Source: Thiohalobacter sp. IOR34
GTDB lineage: Bacteria > Pseudomonadota > Gammaproteobacteria > Thiohalobacterales > Thiohalobacteraceae
DNA: 64,000 nt
Reading direction: 5' to 3'
NCBI RefSeq assembly: GCF_030406045.1
Contig: NZ_CP128988.1
Location: 2,753,001 to 2,817,000 of the forward strand
Position 1 is the first letter of the stretch, and the number at the start of each line of letters is the position of its first letter. Under the pieces are notes generated by a model. That model saw only the letters and a list, made by a program, of their open reading frames with translations. It made no database searches and was not told the DNA's origin. The position numbers and the translations under genes were made by a program. This document shows positions 18,174-27,022 of this stretch, piece after piece.

Positions 18174-19559
18174 TTACTTGTGCACGCCCAGCTTGTCGCG
18201 CCAGCCGGGGAACAGGGCATCGGCATCGTGCGGGAAGGACTCGAAGGCCCGCGCGAATTCCTTGTGCTCCTTGGCCCACTCGATGGGATCGGCACCGGCC
18301 TTCCAGCACTCGTAGGCCTGGCGCAGGGAGATGGCACCGGCCGCCGGGCTGTCGATGTGGCCGTAGGAGCCGCCACCGGCGGTGTTGATCACGTTGCCGT
18401 GGCCGAGGTTCTCGAAGAAGCCGGGCAGGCGCAGCGCGTTCATGCCGCCGGAGATGATCGGGGTGGTGGGCTTCATGCCGTACCACTTCTGCGGATACAC
18501 CGGACCCTGGTACTCGTCACGCTCGATGATGTAGGCGATGGCGCGGTCGTCCTTGTCGCCCTCCATCTTGCCGTAGCCCATGGTGCCGACGTGGATGCCG
18601 GAGGCACCCTGCAGACGGGACATCTTGGCCAGCACGTAGGCGGTATAACCGCGCTTGGACTGGGGCGAGGTGACAGCGCCATGGCCGGCACGGTGATAGT
18701 GCAGGTACTGGTTGGGGAACCAGCGGCGGGCGGTGGTGACCATGCCCGGGCCACCGACGTAGCCGTCGACCAGGAAGGCGACGTGATCGGCGAACTCGCC
18801 GAAGGTCTCGAGGATGAATTCGCCACGGGCGATCATCTCGTCGTGGTCGTCGGCGGTGATGTTGGCGGAGAACAGCTTGGCCTCGCCGGTCTCGTCCTGG
18901 GCGCGCTTCATGGCATCGGCCACCAGCGGTATGACCTTCTTCATGGGGGCGAAGACCTGGTTGCCCTGGGGCTCGTCGTTCTTGATGAAGTCACCGCCCA
19001 GCCAGAACTGGTAGGCCGCCTCGGCGAAGGGCTCGGGACGCAGGCCCAGCTTGGGCTTGATGATGGTGCCGGCGATGTAGCCGCCATCGACCACCGGACG
19101 GCCGAGGATGCGCCACAGGTCGGAGATGTCCTTGGCCGGGCCGTCGAACAGCTCGATGGCACGCTTGGGCATGTAGAAGTCGATCATCTTGGCGTATTCG
19201 ATGTCGCCCATGCCCTGGTTGTTGCCGATGGTCAGGGTCAGGAAGGAGACCAGCATCATGCGGCCATCGGTGATGTTGCGGTCAAACAGATCGATGGGAT
19301 AGGCGATGCGCATGTCCTCGTTGGCCTCATCGATGTGATAGACCAGCGCGTCCACGCCCTTGGTGAATTCGTCGGTGGTGCAGACCTCGACGTTGGTGCC
19401 GGTGGAGGACTCGGCAGCGAAGTGGGCAGCAGCCTCGAGGTAGCCGTAACCGCTCTTCGGCTTCATCTTGTAGGCGCACAGGATGTGCTGGCCGCCGGCG
19501 ATCAGGTCCTCTTCCTTCAGGCTGAGGTCGGAATAACGGTTCGATTGGTCAAGTGCCAT
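18174..19559 (-). CDS. cbbM: Ribulose-1,5-bisphosphate carboxylase/oxygenase, form II
   Basis: CO2-fixing enzyme of the Calvin cycle, form II (large subunits only). The 461-residue length and sequence match the family. Counting from the ATG, Lys168 in GTIIKPKLG and the metal-binding [10 protein letters not shown] (carbamylated Lys193, Asp195, Glu196) correspond to Lys166 and Lys191/Asp193/Glu194 of the Rhodospirillum rubrum enzyme. The C-terminal [15 protein letters not shown] phosphate loop is intact. No small-subunit gene is nearby. GAGGA precedes the ATG. Upstream dyads (19664-19714) probably bind CbbR; a terminator follows. Confidence 0.98.
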   Translation of the reverse strand: MALDQSNRYSDLSLKEEDLIAGGQHILCAYKMKPKSGYGYLEAAAHFAAESSTGTNVEVCTTDEFTKGVDALVYHIDEANEDMRIAYPIDLFDRNITDGRMMLVSFLTLTIGNNQGMGDIEYAKMIDFYMPKRAIELFDGPAKDISDLWRILGRPVVDGGYIAGTIIKPKLGLRPEPFAEAAYQFWLGGDFIKNDEPQGNQVFAPMKKVIPLVADAMKRAQDETGEAKLFSANITADDHDEMIARGEFILETFGEFADHVAFLVDGYVGGPGMVTTARRWFPNQYLHYHRAGHGAVTSPQSKRGYTAYVLAKMSRLQGASGIHVGTMGYGKMEGDKDDRAIAYIIERDEYQGPVYPQKWYGMKPTTPIISGGMNALRLPGFFENLGHGNVINTAGGGSYGHIDSPAAGAISLRQAYECWKAGADPIEWAKEHKEFARAFESFPHDADALFPGWRDKLGVHK

Positions 19560-19663
19560 GTTTGCTTCCTCGCATCGTGCAATTACGAAATCGGTTGCGC
19601 CACGGGCGCTGCGTCCGCGTCCCCACGGTCGCTTGCTGGAGGGTCACTCTACCCCCAATGTGA

Positions 19664-19714
19664 AATAATCAACACTCAATATTGTTGATTATTACCATAA
19701 GCAAAAGCTTATGG
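19664..19714 (-). promoter_or_regulatory. Two adjacent perfect dyads upstream of cbbM (candidate CbbR operator)
   Basis: AATAATCAACA (19664-19674) and TGTTGATTATT (19683-19693) form a perfect 11-bp inverted repeat with an 8-base centre. Next to it CCATAAGC (19695-19702) and GCTTATGG (19707-19714) form a perfect 8-bp dyad around AAAA. The segment is strikingly AT-rich in a GC-rich region, lies 105-155 bases upstream of the cbbM ATG, and contains T-N11-A arrangements expected of LysR-type sites. The second dyad could also act as the terminator of the upstream YkgJ gene. Binding by CbbR is inferred. Confidence 0.65.
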
Positions 19715-19731
19715 TTTGCCTGGCGCGCCGG

Positions 19732-20628
19732 CTACTCGATCGGCGCCGAATCGAAGCCACCCTCCTTGTCCTCCCAGCTCGCCTTCTGCGCCGCACGCGC
19801 CTCGGCCAGCGCCTTGAGACGCGCCTCGCGCGCCGCCAGGGCATCGGGATGGACGGGGATGCTCTCCTCGCCGAACAACACCTGCTTGAGGAATCGGAAG
19901 GCGAACTGCAGCAGCGCCTCGTCGTCCTCCAGCAGCCGCGCATACTCGTCCTCCGGCAGCACGAAGCTGCTGCGGAACCCTTCACTGCGCAGGAACTCGC
20001 GGAAGCTGTCCAGGTCGTAGCAGGCCATGAAGAACAGCTGCCGACTGCGCTTGGACGGGGTGCCCACGGTCGGTCCGGAGGATTTCTTCTTCAGAATCAG
20101 TTGCCGCCAGCCGCGTGCCTTGTCGTCATACTCGACCAGACCCTGTTCCTGACGGTATTCGTCGATGGTCAGCTTGCGGTCTTCCTGGTGCCCCAGGCAG
20201 TGGTCCTCCTCGACCAGGGCATAGTAGTCACGGTCGACATACTCGTCGGCGCGTCGCATGGAGAGCAGACCCACCGGATAGTAGCGGCAGGCGGTGGGCC
20301 GGTCTTCGTAGACGCTGCAGCCCTCCTCGGTCATGAAGCGGCAGGCGGTGCCATTGTCCACCGGCTTGAACTTGACCCCCGCCAGGCCGTCCTTCTCCAT
20401 CTCGTAGGGCACCGTGTACTCGCGCAGGAACTCGCGCGAATCGATTCCCAGCCGGTTCTTCAGCCGCAGGATGTCGTAGGGCGTGAGGGTGATGTCGATG
20501 TTCTTGCAGCAGGCATTGAAACAGCCGATGCCCTTGTGACAGCTGAACTGGATGACATGGTCACCTTCGTACTGGGTCGGCGCCACCGGACTGGTGGGGA
20601 AGGGGGGATCACTGATTTCAACGCTCAT
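19732..20628 (-). CDS. YkgJ-family zinc/iron-chelating cysteine-cluster protein
   Basis: A 298-residue soluble protein with the YkgJ cysteine cluster: CHKGIGCFNACC at about residues 30-41, then CRFMTEEGCSVYEDRPTACRYYP (three further Cys) and a Cys in DHCLGH. These residues are proposed to bind zinc or an iron-sulfur centre; function in the family is not established. The C-terminal third is helical and charged (LAAREARLKALAEARAAQKAS). It lies between aprA and cbbM in the same orientation, separated from aprA by a heptamer tract and a terminator. Confidence 0.82.
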   Translation of the reverse strand: MSVEISDPPFPTSPVAPTQYEGDHVIQFSCHKGIGCFNACCKNIDITLTPYDILRLKNRLGIDSREFLREYTVPYEMEKDGLAGVKFKPVDNGTACRFMTEEGCSVYEDRPTACRYYPVGLLSMRRADEYVDRDYYALVEEDHCLGHQEDRKLTIDEYRQEQGLVEYDDKARGWRQLILKKKSSGPTVGTPSKRSRQLFFMACYDLDSFREFLRSEGFRSSFVLPEDEYARLLEDDEALLQFAFRFLKQVLFGEESIPVHPDALAAREARLKALAEARAAQKASWEDKEGGFDSAPIE

Positions 20629-20642
20629 CTCGATTACCTCAA

Positions 20643-20736
20643 TGCAGTGGCTGGAAGCTGGGAGACGCTGGGCGATGCCCGCCCTACTTCCGACTTCTAG
20701 CTTCCAGCTCCTAGCTTCTGCCTTCTTGCTTCACAA
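20643..20736. repeat. Heptamer-type tract between the YkgJ gene and aprA
   Basis: Degenerate 7-base units: GGCTGGAAGCTGGGAG on the left and CTTCCGACTTCTAGCTTCC, CTCCTAGCTTCTGCC on the right. The halves are partly complementary, as in the tract at 3611. No coding signal. Confidence 0.65.
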
Positions 20737-20744
20737 AGAAAGAA

Positions 20745-20768
20745 ACCGGGCGCCTCTCGACGCCCGGT
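20745..20768 (-). terminator. Intrinsic terminator of aprBA
   Basis: ACCGGGCG (20745-20752) pairs with CGCCCGGT (20761-20768). On the minus strand it lies 28 bases after the aprA stop and is followed by TTCTTTCTTTG, a T-rich tail. Confidence 0.85.
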
Positions 20769-20795
20769 CCCTCAAAGTGCCGTACTGTCCGGTAA

Positions 20796-22781
20796 TTACT
20801 TGAACAGCTTGGACTTGTCGACAAGATCCACGTGGGCGCGCTTGAACACGGTCCACTTCTTGGCATTCTTGTCATAGATGGAGTTCACGAAGCACTTCCA
20901 GTTCTCTTCGTCGACGAAGTTCTTGTCCATGCGATAGTAGAAGCCCGGATAACGGGATTCCTCGCGGAACTGGATGTGTTTCATGTGGGCCTCGGCCGTC
21001 AGGATGCGGTGGTAGTTCTCCCAAGCACGCAGCAGCTCGTGCAGGTCCTTGGCGCGCATCTTCTCGGCGTCTTCCTTCAGCATCTCCAGCTTCTGCTCCG
21101 CCACTTCGAGCATGTGCTCGTTGGTGGTGTAGTAGGTGGCGACACCGGCTACATACTCGTCCATGATCTTCTGCAGGCGGAACTGCAGCATGCGCGGAGT
21201 GATGTAGTTCGGGTTGACGTCGATGGCCGTGGTGTAGTCCTTGTGCTCCAGGAAGTTGCGCACCGGCTTGTAGATCTCTTCCACCAGCTGGTCGACCGGG
21301 GTGTCCAGCTCAGGGGTCCAGTCCTTGTTGTCGAGGCAGAACTTGACCATGGCCTTGGCAGCCATGCGGCCCTCGGCATGGGAACCGGAGGAGAACTTGT
21401 GACCGGAGGCGCCCACGCCGTCACCGGCGGTGAACAGACCCTTGACGGTGGTCATGGAGCGGTAGCCCCAGTTCCAGCCCTTCGGCAGGTGCTCGGGAAT
21501 GCCCTCGCCCAGCGCCTCGTCGGTCGGCGCGCCGACGTCGGTCGGACCGGACACCCAGATGCCGCAGCAGCCGGAGTGGGAACCCAGCAGGTAGGGCTCG
21601 GTCGGCATCAGCTCGGAGTTCTTCTTCTCCGGCTCGATGTTCTCACCGACCCAGATGCCGCACTGGCCGACGCACATGTCGAGGAAGTCTTCCCAGGCCT
21701 CGGCCTCGAGGTGCTTGACCTCGCGGGGGCTCAGGGTCTCGCGCAGGTTGGCCAGGGCGGTGACCGTATCCATCCAGATCGGGCCGCGGCCTTCGCGCAT
21801 TTCCTTCAGCATCAGGTGGTTACGCAGGCAGGAGGCGGGGACGGCAGCCTGACCGTAAGGCGGATAGTCGTCCAGCATGTCCTTGTTGCGCTCCATGTAG
21901 ACCTCGCCGGTGGCGTTGGTGGCCTTGGACTTGAAGAGCAGGAACCAGGCACCCACCGGACCGTAGCCGTCCTTGAAGCGGGTCGGCACGAAGCGGTTTT
22001 CCATCATGGTCAGCTCGGCGCCGGCCTCGGCAGCCATGGCGTAGGTGGAACCGGCGTTCCAGACCGGGTACCAGGCACGGCCCTGGCCTTCACCGACCGA
22101 ACGCGGACGGAAGATGTTCACGCAGCCACCGGCGGCCAGCAGGCAGGCCTTGAACTTGTAGACGTAGACCTTGTGCTCGCGGACGGAGAAGCCGACGGCA
22201 CCGGCGACGCGGTTGCTGTCGTTCTTGTCGTTGACCAGCTTGACGATGAACACACGCTCCTGGATGTTGTCCATGCCCATGGCCTTCTTGGCGGCCTCGG
22301 CAACGATCCACTTGTAGGACTCACCGTTGATCATGATCTGCCACTTACCGGAGCGGACCGGCTTGCCGCCGTCCTTCAGCGAAGGCAGACCCTCGGCGCC
22401 GTTGTGACGCTCACCGTTCTCGTCGGTCTTCCAGATCGGCAGACCCCACTCCTCGAACAGGTGCACGGACTCGTCGACGTGGCGGCCCAGGTCGTAGGCC
22501 AGGTCGTCACGGGTGATGCCCATCAGGTCGTTGGAGACCATGCGCGCGTAGTCGGCCGGATCCTGCTCGGAACCGATGTAGGTGTTGATGGCGGACAGAC
22601 CCTGGGCCACGGCGCCGGAACGGTCCATGGCGGCCTTGTCGACCAGCTTGATTTTAAGGTCGGTACCCTCTGCCCAGCGCATGATTTCGAACGCGGCGCC
22701 GCAGCAGGCCATACCACCACCGATCAGGAGGATGTCGACTTCTTCTTCGACGACCTCAGGATTACCAAATTCTCCTGCCAT
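20796..22781 (-). CDS. aprA: Adenylylsulfate (APS) reductase, alpha subunit
   Basis: Catalytic FAD subunit of dissimilatory APS reductase, which in sulfur oxidisers runs in reverse, joining sulfite and AMP to APS in the cytoplasm. The 661-residue length is normal. The N-terminal FAD-binding segment ILLIGGGMACCGAAFE is followed by DRSGAVAQGLSAINTY and CLLAAGGCVNIFRPRS; GVGASGHKFSSGSHAEGRMA is a further FAD contact. It lies 46 bases downstream of aprB and ends at a terminator. No aprM or sat gene is in this window. Confidence 0.98.
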   Translation of the reverse strand: MAGEFGNPEVVEEEVDILLIGGGMACCGAAFEIMRWAEGTDLKIKLVDKAAMDRSGAVAQGLSAINTYIGSEQDPADYARMVSNDLMGITRDDLAYDLGRHVDESVHLFEEWGLPIWKTDENGERHNGAEGLPSLKDGGKPVRSGKWQIMINGESYKWIVAEAAKKAMGMDNIQERVFIVKLVNDKNDSNRVAGAVGFSVREHKVYVYKFKACLLAAGGCVNIFRPRSVGEGQGRAWYPVWNAGSTYAMAAEAGAELTMMENRFVPTRFKDGYGPVGAWFLLFKSKATNATGEVYMERNKDMLDDYPPYGQAAVPASCLRNHLMLKEMREGRGPIWMDTVTALANLRETLSPREVKHLEAEAWEDFLDMCVGQCGIWVGENIEPEKKNSELMPTEPYLLGSHSGCCGIWVSGPTDVGAPTDEALGEGIPEHLPKGWNWGYRSMTTVKGLFTAGDGVGASGHKFSSGSHAEGRMAAKAMVKFCLDNKDWTPELDTPVDQLVEEIYKPVRNFLEHKDYTTAIDVNPNYITPRMLQFRLQKIMDEYVAGVATYYTTNEHMLEVAEQKLEMLKEDAEKMRAKDLHELLRAWENYHRILTAEAHMKHIQFREESRYPGFYYRMDKNFVDEENWKCFVNSIYDKNAKKWTVFKRAHVDLVDKSKLFK

Positions 22782-22827
22782 TTCTTACAGTCCTCTTCAG
22801 AAATTCCAGATAATTAGGGTGTTGGGT

Positions 22828-23295
22828 TCAGAGACGGATCAGCTCGCTGCGATCGCCAGCACGGAAACCGTTTTCTTCGTTGAAGAAGCCGATCTCCTCG
22901 ATCTTGCTCATGTCGGCAGCCGGCTTGCCCGCGTACGGATCGATGGAACCTTCCGGGGTGGTGCGGATCGGGAACTTGAAGCGCTTCAGCGTACCGTTGC
23001 GGAACTTGATGGTCCACATGATGGAGTCGGAACCACGCAGCGGCTGCACGGAACCGCCCAGCGGCACGATGTCGGCGTAGTGACGTGCCTCGATGGCCTG
23101 CTGCGGGCAGATCTTGACGCAGGAATAGCACTCCCAGCACTGATCGGGTTCCTGGTTGAAGGCCCTCATGGCATGACCGGTCTCGGAGCCGTCCTTGTCC
23201 AGCTTCATCAGGTCATGCGGGCAGATATACATGCAGGCCGTCTTGTCCTGACCCTTGCAACCATCGCACTTTTCGGTACGCACATATGTTGGCAT
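22828..23295 (-). CDS. aprB: Adenylylsulfate (APS) reductase, beta subunit
   Basis: Electron-transfer subunit of APS reductase, 155 residues. Two [4Fe-4S] clusters are bound by CDGCKGQDKTACMYICP (residues 10-26) and CWECYSCVKICP (about 53-64), followed by a C-terminal tail that wraps the alpha subunit. A GGAGAG ribosome site precedes the ATG. It is first in the aprBA operon, divergent from soeABC across a 771-base region. Confidence 0.98.
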   Translation of the reverse strand: MPTYVRTEKCDGCKGQDKTACMYICPHDLMKLDKDGSETGHAMRAFNQEPDQCWECYSCVKICPQQAIEARHYADIVPLGGSVQPLRGSDSIMWTIKFRNGTLKRFKFPIRTTPEGSIDPYAGKPAADMSKIEEIGFFNEENGFRAGDRSELIRL

Positions 23296-23676
23296 GGTTT
23301 CTCTCCGTTCTACTTTAATGTCAACTTTCGGTTTGGTATCCCGCCGCCAGTGCAGCGACGGCCTTTGGAATTGGATCCCGCGGAACCCGGTGTCATCCGT
23401 AACGCCAAACGCGGCTGGCTACTCTGCCTCAGCGCCCGGCGCCCTACCTTGTCCTAGATCAAGTTCCGTGGTCTCAGATCCCTAAAAATCTTCGGATTCG
23501 TCGGCGTCTGGCGCACCGTCCGCAGGAAACCTGCCCAGCTGTGACGCACCACCAGCATTCCCGACTTTCTGCGGGGTGACTACCATATAGATTTACCGGC
23601 GGATTTCCAAACAGTTTTATCTTTAGCAATCATAAACAGGCCTTATTGATTTGCCCTGGCAAGGCGTTCAGACTAA
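23296..23676. other. Upstream region of aprB with no gene
   Basis: Non-coding leader and promoter region of aprBA. It contains an imperfect FNR-like box (TTGTC-N4-ATCAA, 23449-23462) with two mismatches in the left half, and an AT-rich segment around 23590-23650. No convincing promoter hexamers, RNA or gene could be assigned. Confidence 0.5.
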
Positions 23677-23921
23677 CCCGCATATTGCACGAAGGCGGCC
23701 TTGAAAGCGTAATTTTTCCGGTACTTATCAAGGCAGTGATTCCCTATGCGAGCAATTGTGCCCTGTTACGGTTTGTGCCTATTCGAGTTCAGACCAAATC
23801 TGGCGGCGCATTTTGCCCGATCCCCCTTGAACCATAGCTACGGCTATGCTTCTACGGGCGATCGAACAAACTGCTTGGCCAGATTTGCCCTGAAACTCGA
23901 ATCCTTCGCGCAATATGCGGG
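23677..23921. mobile_element. Non-autonomous hairpin mini-element, copy A
   Basis: A 245-bp element with terminal repeats CCCGCATATTGCACGAAGG (23677-23695) and CCTTCGCGCAATATGCGGG (23903-23921), perfectly inverted apart from one base. The left flank is CTAA and the right flank CCAA, compatible with a mutated 4-bp YTAR target duplication. Inner arms (TTCGAGTTCAG with CTGAAACTCGAA, CAAATCTGG with CCAGATTTG, CATAGC with GCTATG) let the right two-thirds fold into one hairpin. The left inner 90 bp differ from the copies at 29280 and 31010. It encodes no transposase. Confidence 0.8.
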
Positions 23922-23944
23922 CCAAGCGACTGTTTTACATTACA

Positions 23945-24024
23945 TATAATGGAATGCTCATTAGAATATTATAATATTTTATGTTCATTTCAGAAATGTT
24001 GATTGGCAAGCGGCCGGCCGCTTG
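23945..24024 (+). promoter_or_regulatory. AT-rich promoter-like segment and 18-bp palindrome before soeA
   Basis: Two TATAAT hexamers (23945-23950 and 23970-23975) occur in an AT-rich stretch just after the mini-element, followed by the perfect palindrome CAAGCGGCCGGCCGCTTG (24007-24024) about 45 bases before the soeA ATG. No good -35 hexamer was found at the usual distance. A promoter for soeABC here is inferred. Confidence 0.45.
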
Positions 24025-24066
24025 ACTAGATTGCCCCCTCCCCCGAGGCCACTGACAGAATACAGC

Positions 24067-26982
24067 ATGCGCAAATCCACCCCTCTGCACGACCCGCTCG
24101 ACCGCTCGCTGGACGAGGCGGCACGCATCGAGGTCAAGAACACGACCTGCTACATGTGCGCCTGCCGCTGTGGCATCCGCGTCACCCTGCGCGACGGCGA
24201 GGTGCGCTACATCCAGGGCAACCCGGAACACCCCCTTAATAAAGGTGTGATCTGCGCCAAGGGCGCCTCAGGGATCATGAAGCAATACTCCCCGGCACGG
24301 CTCGGCACGCCGCTCAGGCGCAAGCCCGGCAGCGAGCGCGGCGCAGCCGAGTTCGAGCCGATCACCTGGGACGAGGCCTTCCAGATCATGGAGGAACGCC
24401 TCGGCCGCATCCGCCAGACCGACCCCAGGCAATTCGCGCTGTTTACCGGCCGCGACCAGATGCAGGCCCTGACCGGCCTGTTCGCCAAGCAGTTCGGCAC
24501 CCCGAACTACGCGGCCCACGGCGGTTTCTGCTCGGTCAACATGGCGGCCGGCATGATCTACACCATCGGTGGCTCCTTCTGGGAATTCGGCGGACCGGAC
24601 CTGGACCGCGCCAAGCTGTTCGTGATGATCGGCACCGCCGAGGATCACCACTCCAATCCGATGAAGATCGCGCTGTCCAAGTTCAAGCGCCAGGGCGGCA
24701 AGTTCATCTCCATCAACCCGGTGCGCACCGGCTATTCCGCCATCGCCGACGAATGGGTGCCGATCCGCCCCGGCACCGATGGCGCCCTGCTGCTGGCGCT
24801 GATCCACGAGATCATCAAGCAGGGCCTGTACGACCGCGACTTCCTGATCCAGTACAGCAACTCGGCGCAGCTGGTGAACATGGACGAGGCGAGCACCGAA
24901 TACGGCATGTTCGTGCGCTTCGAGGTGCCGCCGGAGGAAGGCTGTTTCGACCCGCAGAACAAGCTGTGGTGGGACCGCGAGCTGAACAAGCCGATCTCCA
25001 CCCACACCCCCGGCGCCGACCCCTACCTGCTCGGCGAGTTCCGCCTCGACGACGGCACGCCGGTGAAGCCGGCCTTCCAGCTGCTGGTCGAGCAGGTCGA
25101 GAACTACACCCCGGAGTGGGCCAGCGAGATCACCGGCATCCCGGTGGAGACCATCCGCCGCCTGGCCTACGAGATGGGCGTCACCGCCCGCGACCAGAAG
25201 ATCGAGCTGCCGATCGCCTGGACCGACGTCTGGGGCAACGAGCACGAGTCCATCACCGGCGCCCCGGTCGCCTTCCACGCCATGCGCGGCCTGGCGGCCC
25301 ACTCCAACGGTTTCCAGACCATCCGCGCCCTGTCGATCCTGATGTCCATCCTCGGCACCATCGACCGGCCTGGCGGCTTCCGTCACAAGCCCCCCTTCCC
25401 GCGGCCCATCCCGCCCTGTGCCAAGACCCCCACCGGGCCGGAGGGCGTGCAGCCCGACACGCCGCTGGCCGGCATGCCGCTCGGCTGGCCGGCCGACCCG
25501 GACGACCTGTTCGTGGACGACGAGGGCCAGCCGGTACGCCTCGACAAGGCCTTCTCCTGGGAGTACCCGCTGTCGGTGCACGGCCTGATGCACAACGCCA
25601 TCACCAACGCCTGGCGCGGCGACCCCTACAGGATCGACACCCTGATGATCTTCATGGCCAACATGGCCTGGAACTCGGCGATGAACACCACCGAGATCCG
25701 CAAGATGCTCAACGACCGGGACGAGAACGGCGACTACAAGATCCCCTTCCTGATCGTCGCCGATGCCTTCCAGTCGGAGATGGTGGCCTACGCCGACCTG
25801 GTGCTGCCGGACACCACCTACCTGGAACGGCACGACGTGATGTCCATGCTCGACCGGCCGATCTCCGAGTTCGACGGCCCGGTGGACTCGGTGCGCATCC
25901 CGGTGCTGCCGCCCAGTGGCGAGTGCAAGCCCTTCCAGGAGGTGCTGATCGAGCTGGGCTCGCGCCTCGGGCTGCCGGCCTTCGTCAACGAGGACGGTTC
26001 ACGCAAGTTCCGCGACTATCCGGACTTCATCGTCAACTTCGAGACCGAGCCGGGTTCCGGCATCGGCTTCCTGGCCGGCTGGCGCGGCAAGGGTGGCGAG
26101 AAGTTCATGAAGGGCGAGCCCAACCCCAAGCAGTGGGAGATGTACGAGAAGAACAACTGCGTCTTCCATTACGAGCTGCCCAAGTCCTACCAGTACATGC
26201 GCAACTGGAACCAGGGCTATCTGGAGTGGGCGCAGAACCACCGCCTGACGCGCTACGCGGAGCCGATCCTGATCCACGTCTACTCCGAGGTGCTGCAGAA
26301 ATTCCGCCTCGCCGCCCAGGGCAAGAGCTTCGGCAAGCAGCCGCCGGATCATCTGCGCGCACGCATCGAGACCTACTTCGATCCGCTGCCCTTCTATCAC
26401 GAGCCGCTGGAGACCACCCGCTCGGACCTGCACCGCTATCCGCTGAATGCCGTCACCCAGCGGCCGATGGCCATGTATCACTCCTGGGATTCGCAGAACG
26501 CCTGGCTGCGGCAGATCCATACCTACAATTTCCTGTACGTCAATCCGCAGACCGCTCGCGCCGCCGGCATCGGCGACGGCGAATGGATGTGGGTCGAATC
26601 CATGCACGGCAAGGTGCGCTGCCTGTGCCGCTATTCCGAGGCCACCGAACCCTTCACGGTGTGGACCTGGAACGCCATCGGCAAGGCCGCCGGCGCCTGG
26701 GGACTGGACCCGGCCGCCAACGAGGCGCGCAAGGGCTTTCTGCTCAATCACCTGATCAGCGAGGAGCTGCCGCCCGGCCAGGACGGCGAACACCTGTCCA
26801 ACTCCGACCCGGTCACCGGCCAGGCCGGCTGGTACGACGTGCGGGTGCGCATCTACCCTCTCCAGCCGGGCGAGGCCGAGGTCAGCCATCCGCAGTTCGA
26901 CCCCATGCCGACGCTTCCCGGCCAGAAACCGCACCGCGGCAACTGGCTGGCCTGGTTCGCCGGGCGCATGAAGCGCAAATGA
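24067..26982 (+). CDS. soeA: Cytoplasmic sulfite dehydrogenase, molybdopterin subunit SoeA
   Basis: Large catalytic subunit (971 residues) of the membrane-bound, cytoplasm-facing sulfite-oxidising complex SoeABC. It belongs to the DMSO reductase family: [4Fe-4S] ligands are Cys28, Cys31, Cys35 and Cys63 (CYMCACRC and VICAKG), and the bis-MGD domain follows (GGFCSVNMAAG, NPVRTGYSAIADEW). There is no Tat signal, as expected for SoeA and unlike periplasmic PsrA/PhsA relatives. The ATG at 24067 is preferred over a TTG at 24022, which sits in the palindrome. Sulfite specificity rests on the soeABC order and sulfur-oxidation context. Confidence 0.92.
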   Translation: MRKSTPLHDPLDRSLDEAARIEVKNTTCYMCACRCGIRVTLRDGEVRYIQGNPEHPLNKGVICAKGASGIMKQYSPARLGTPLRRKPGSERGAAEFEPITWDEAFQIMEERLGRIRQTDPRQFALFTGRDQMQALTGLFAKQFGTPNYAAHGGFCSVNMAAGMIYTIGGSFWEFGGPDLDRAKLFVMIGTAEDHHSNPMKIALSKFKRQGGKFISINPVRTGYSAIADEWVPIRPGTDGALLLALIHEIIKQGLYDRDFLIQYSNSAQLVNMDEASTEYGMFVRFEVPPEEGCFDPQNKLWWDRELNKPISTHTPGADPYLLGEFRLDDGTPVKPAFQLLVEQVENYTPEWASEITGIPVETIRRLAYEMGVTARDQKIELPIAWTDVWGNEHESITGAPVAFHAMRGLAAHSNGFQTIRALSILMSILGTIDRPGGFRHKPPFPRPIPPCAKTPTGPEGVQPDTPLAGMPLGWPADPDDLFVDDEGQPVRLDKAFSWEYPLSVHGLMHNAITNAWRGDPYRIDTLMIFMANMAWNSAMNTTEIRKMLNDRDENGDYKIPFLIVADAFQSEMVAYADLVLPDTTYLERHDVMSMLDRPISEFDGPVDSVRIPVLPPSGECKPFQEVLIELGSRLGLPAFVNEDGSRKFRDYPDFIVNFETEPGSGIGFLAGWRGKGGEKFMKGEPNPKQWEMYEKNNCVFHYELPKSYQYMRNWNQGYLEWAQNHRLTRYAEPILIHVYSEVLQKFRLAAQGKSFGKQPPDHLRARIETYFDPLPFYHEPLETTRSDLHRYPLNAVTQRPMAMYHSWDSQNAWLRQIHTYNFLYVNPQTARAAGIGDGEWMWVESMHGKVRCLCRYSEATEPFTVWTWNAIGKAAGAWGLDPAANEARKGFLLNHLISEELPPGQDGEHLSNSDPVTGQAGWYDVRVRIYPLQPGEAEVSHPQFDPMPTLPGQKPHRGNWLAWFAGRMKRK

Positions 26983-27022
26983 CGCACCCGCTGACGCTCA
27001 ACCGAATCTCAGGTAGACATCC

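Noticed and set aside
20832-22817. Plus-strand open frame of 661 codons opposite aprA
   Set aside because: Mirror frame of a highly biased GC-rich gene; the translation is Val/Leu/Gly/His-rich and matches nothing, while aprA is certain.
23449-23462. FNR box upstream of aprB
   Set aside because: TTGTC-N4-ATCAA has two mismatches in the left half and lies about 155 bases from the start codon, with no matching -10; too weak to list as a regulatory site.
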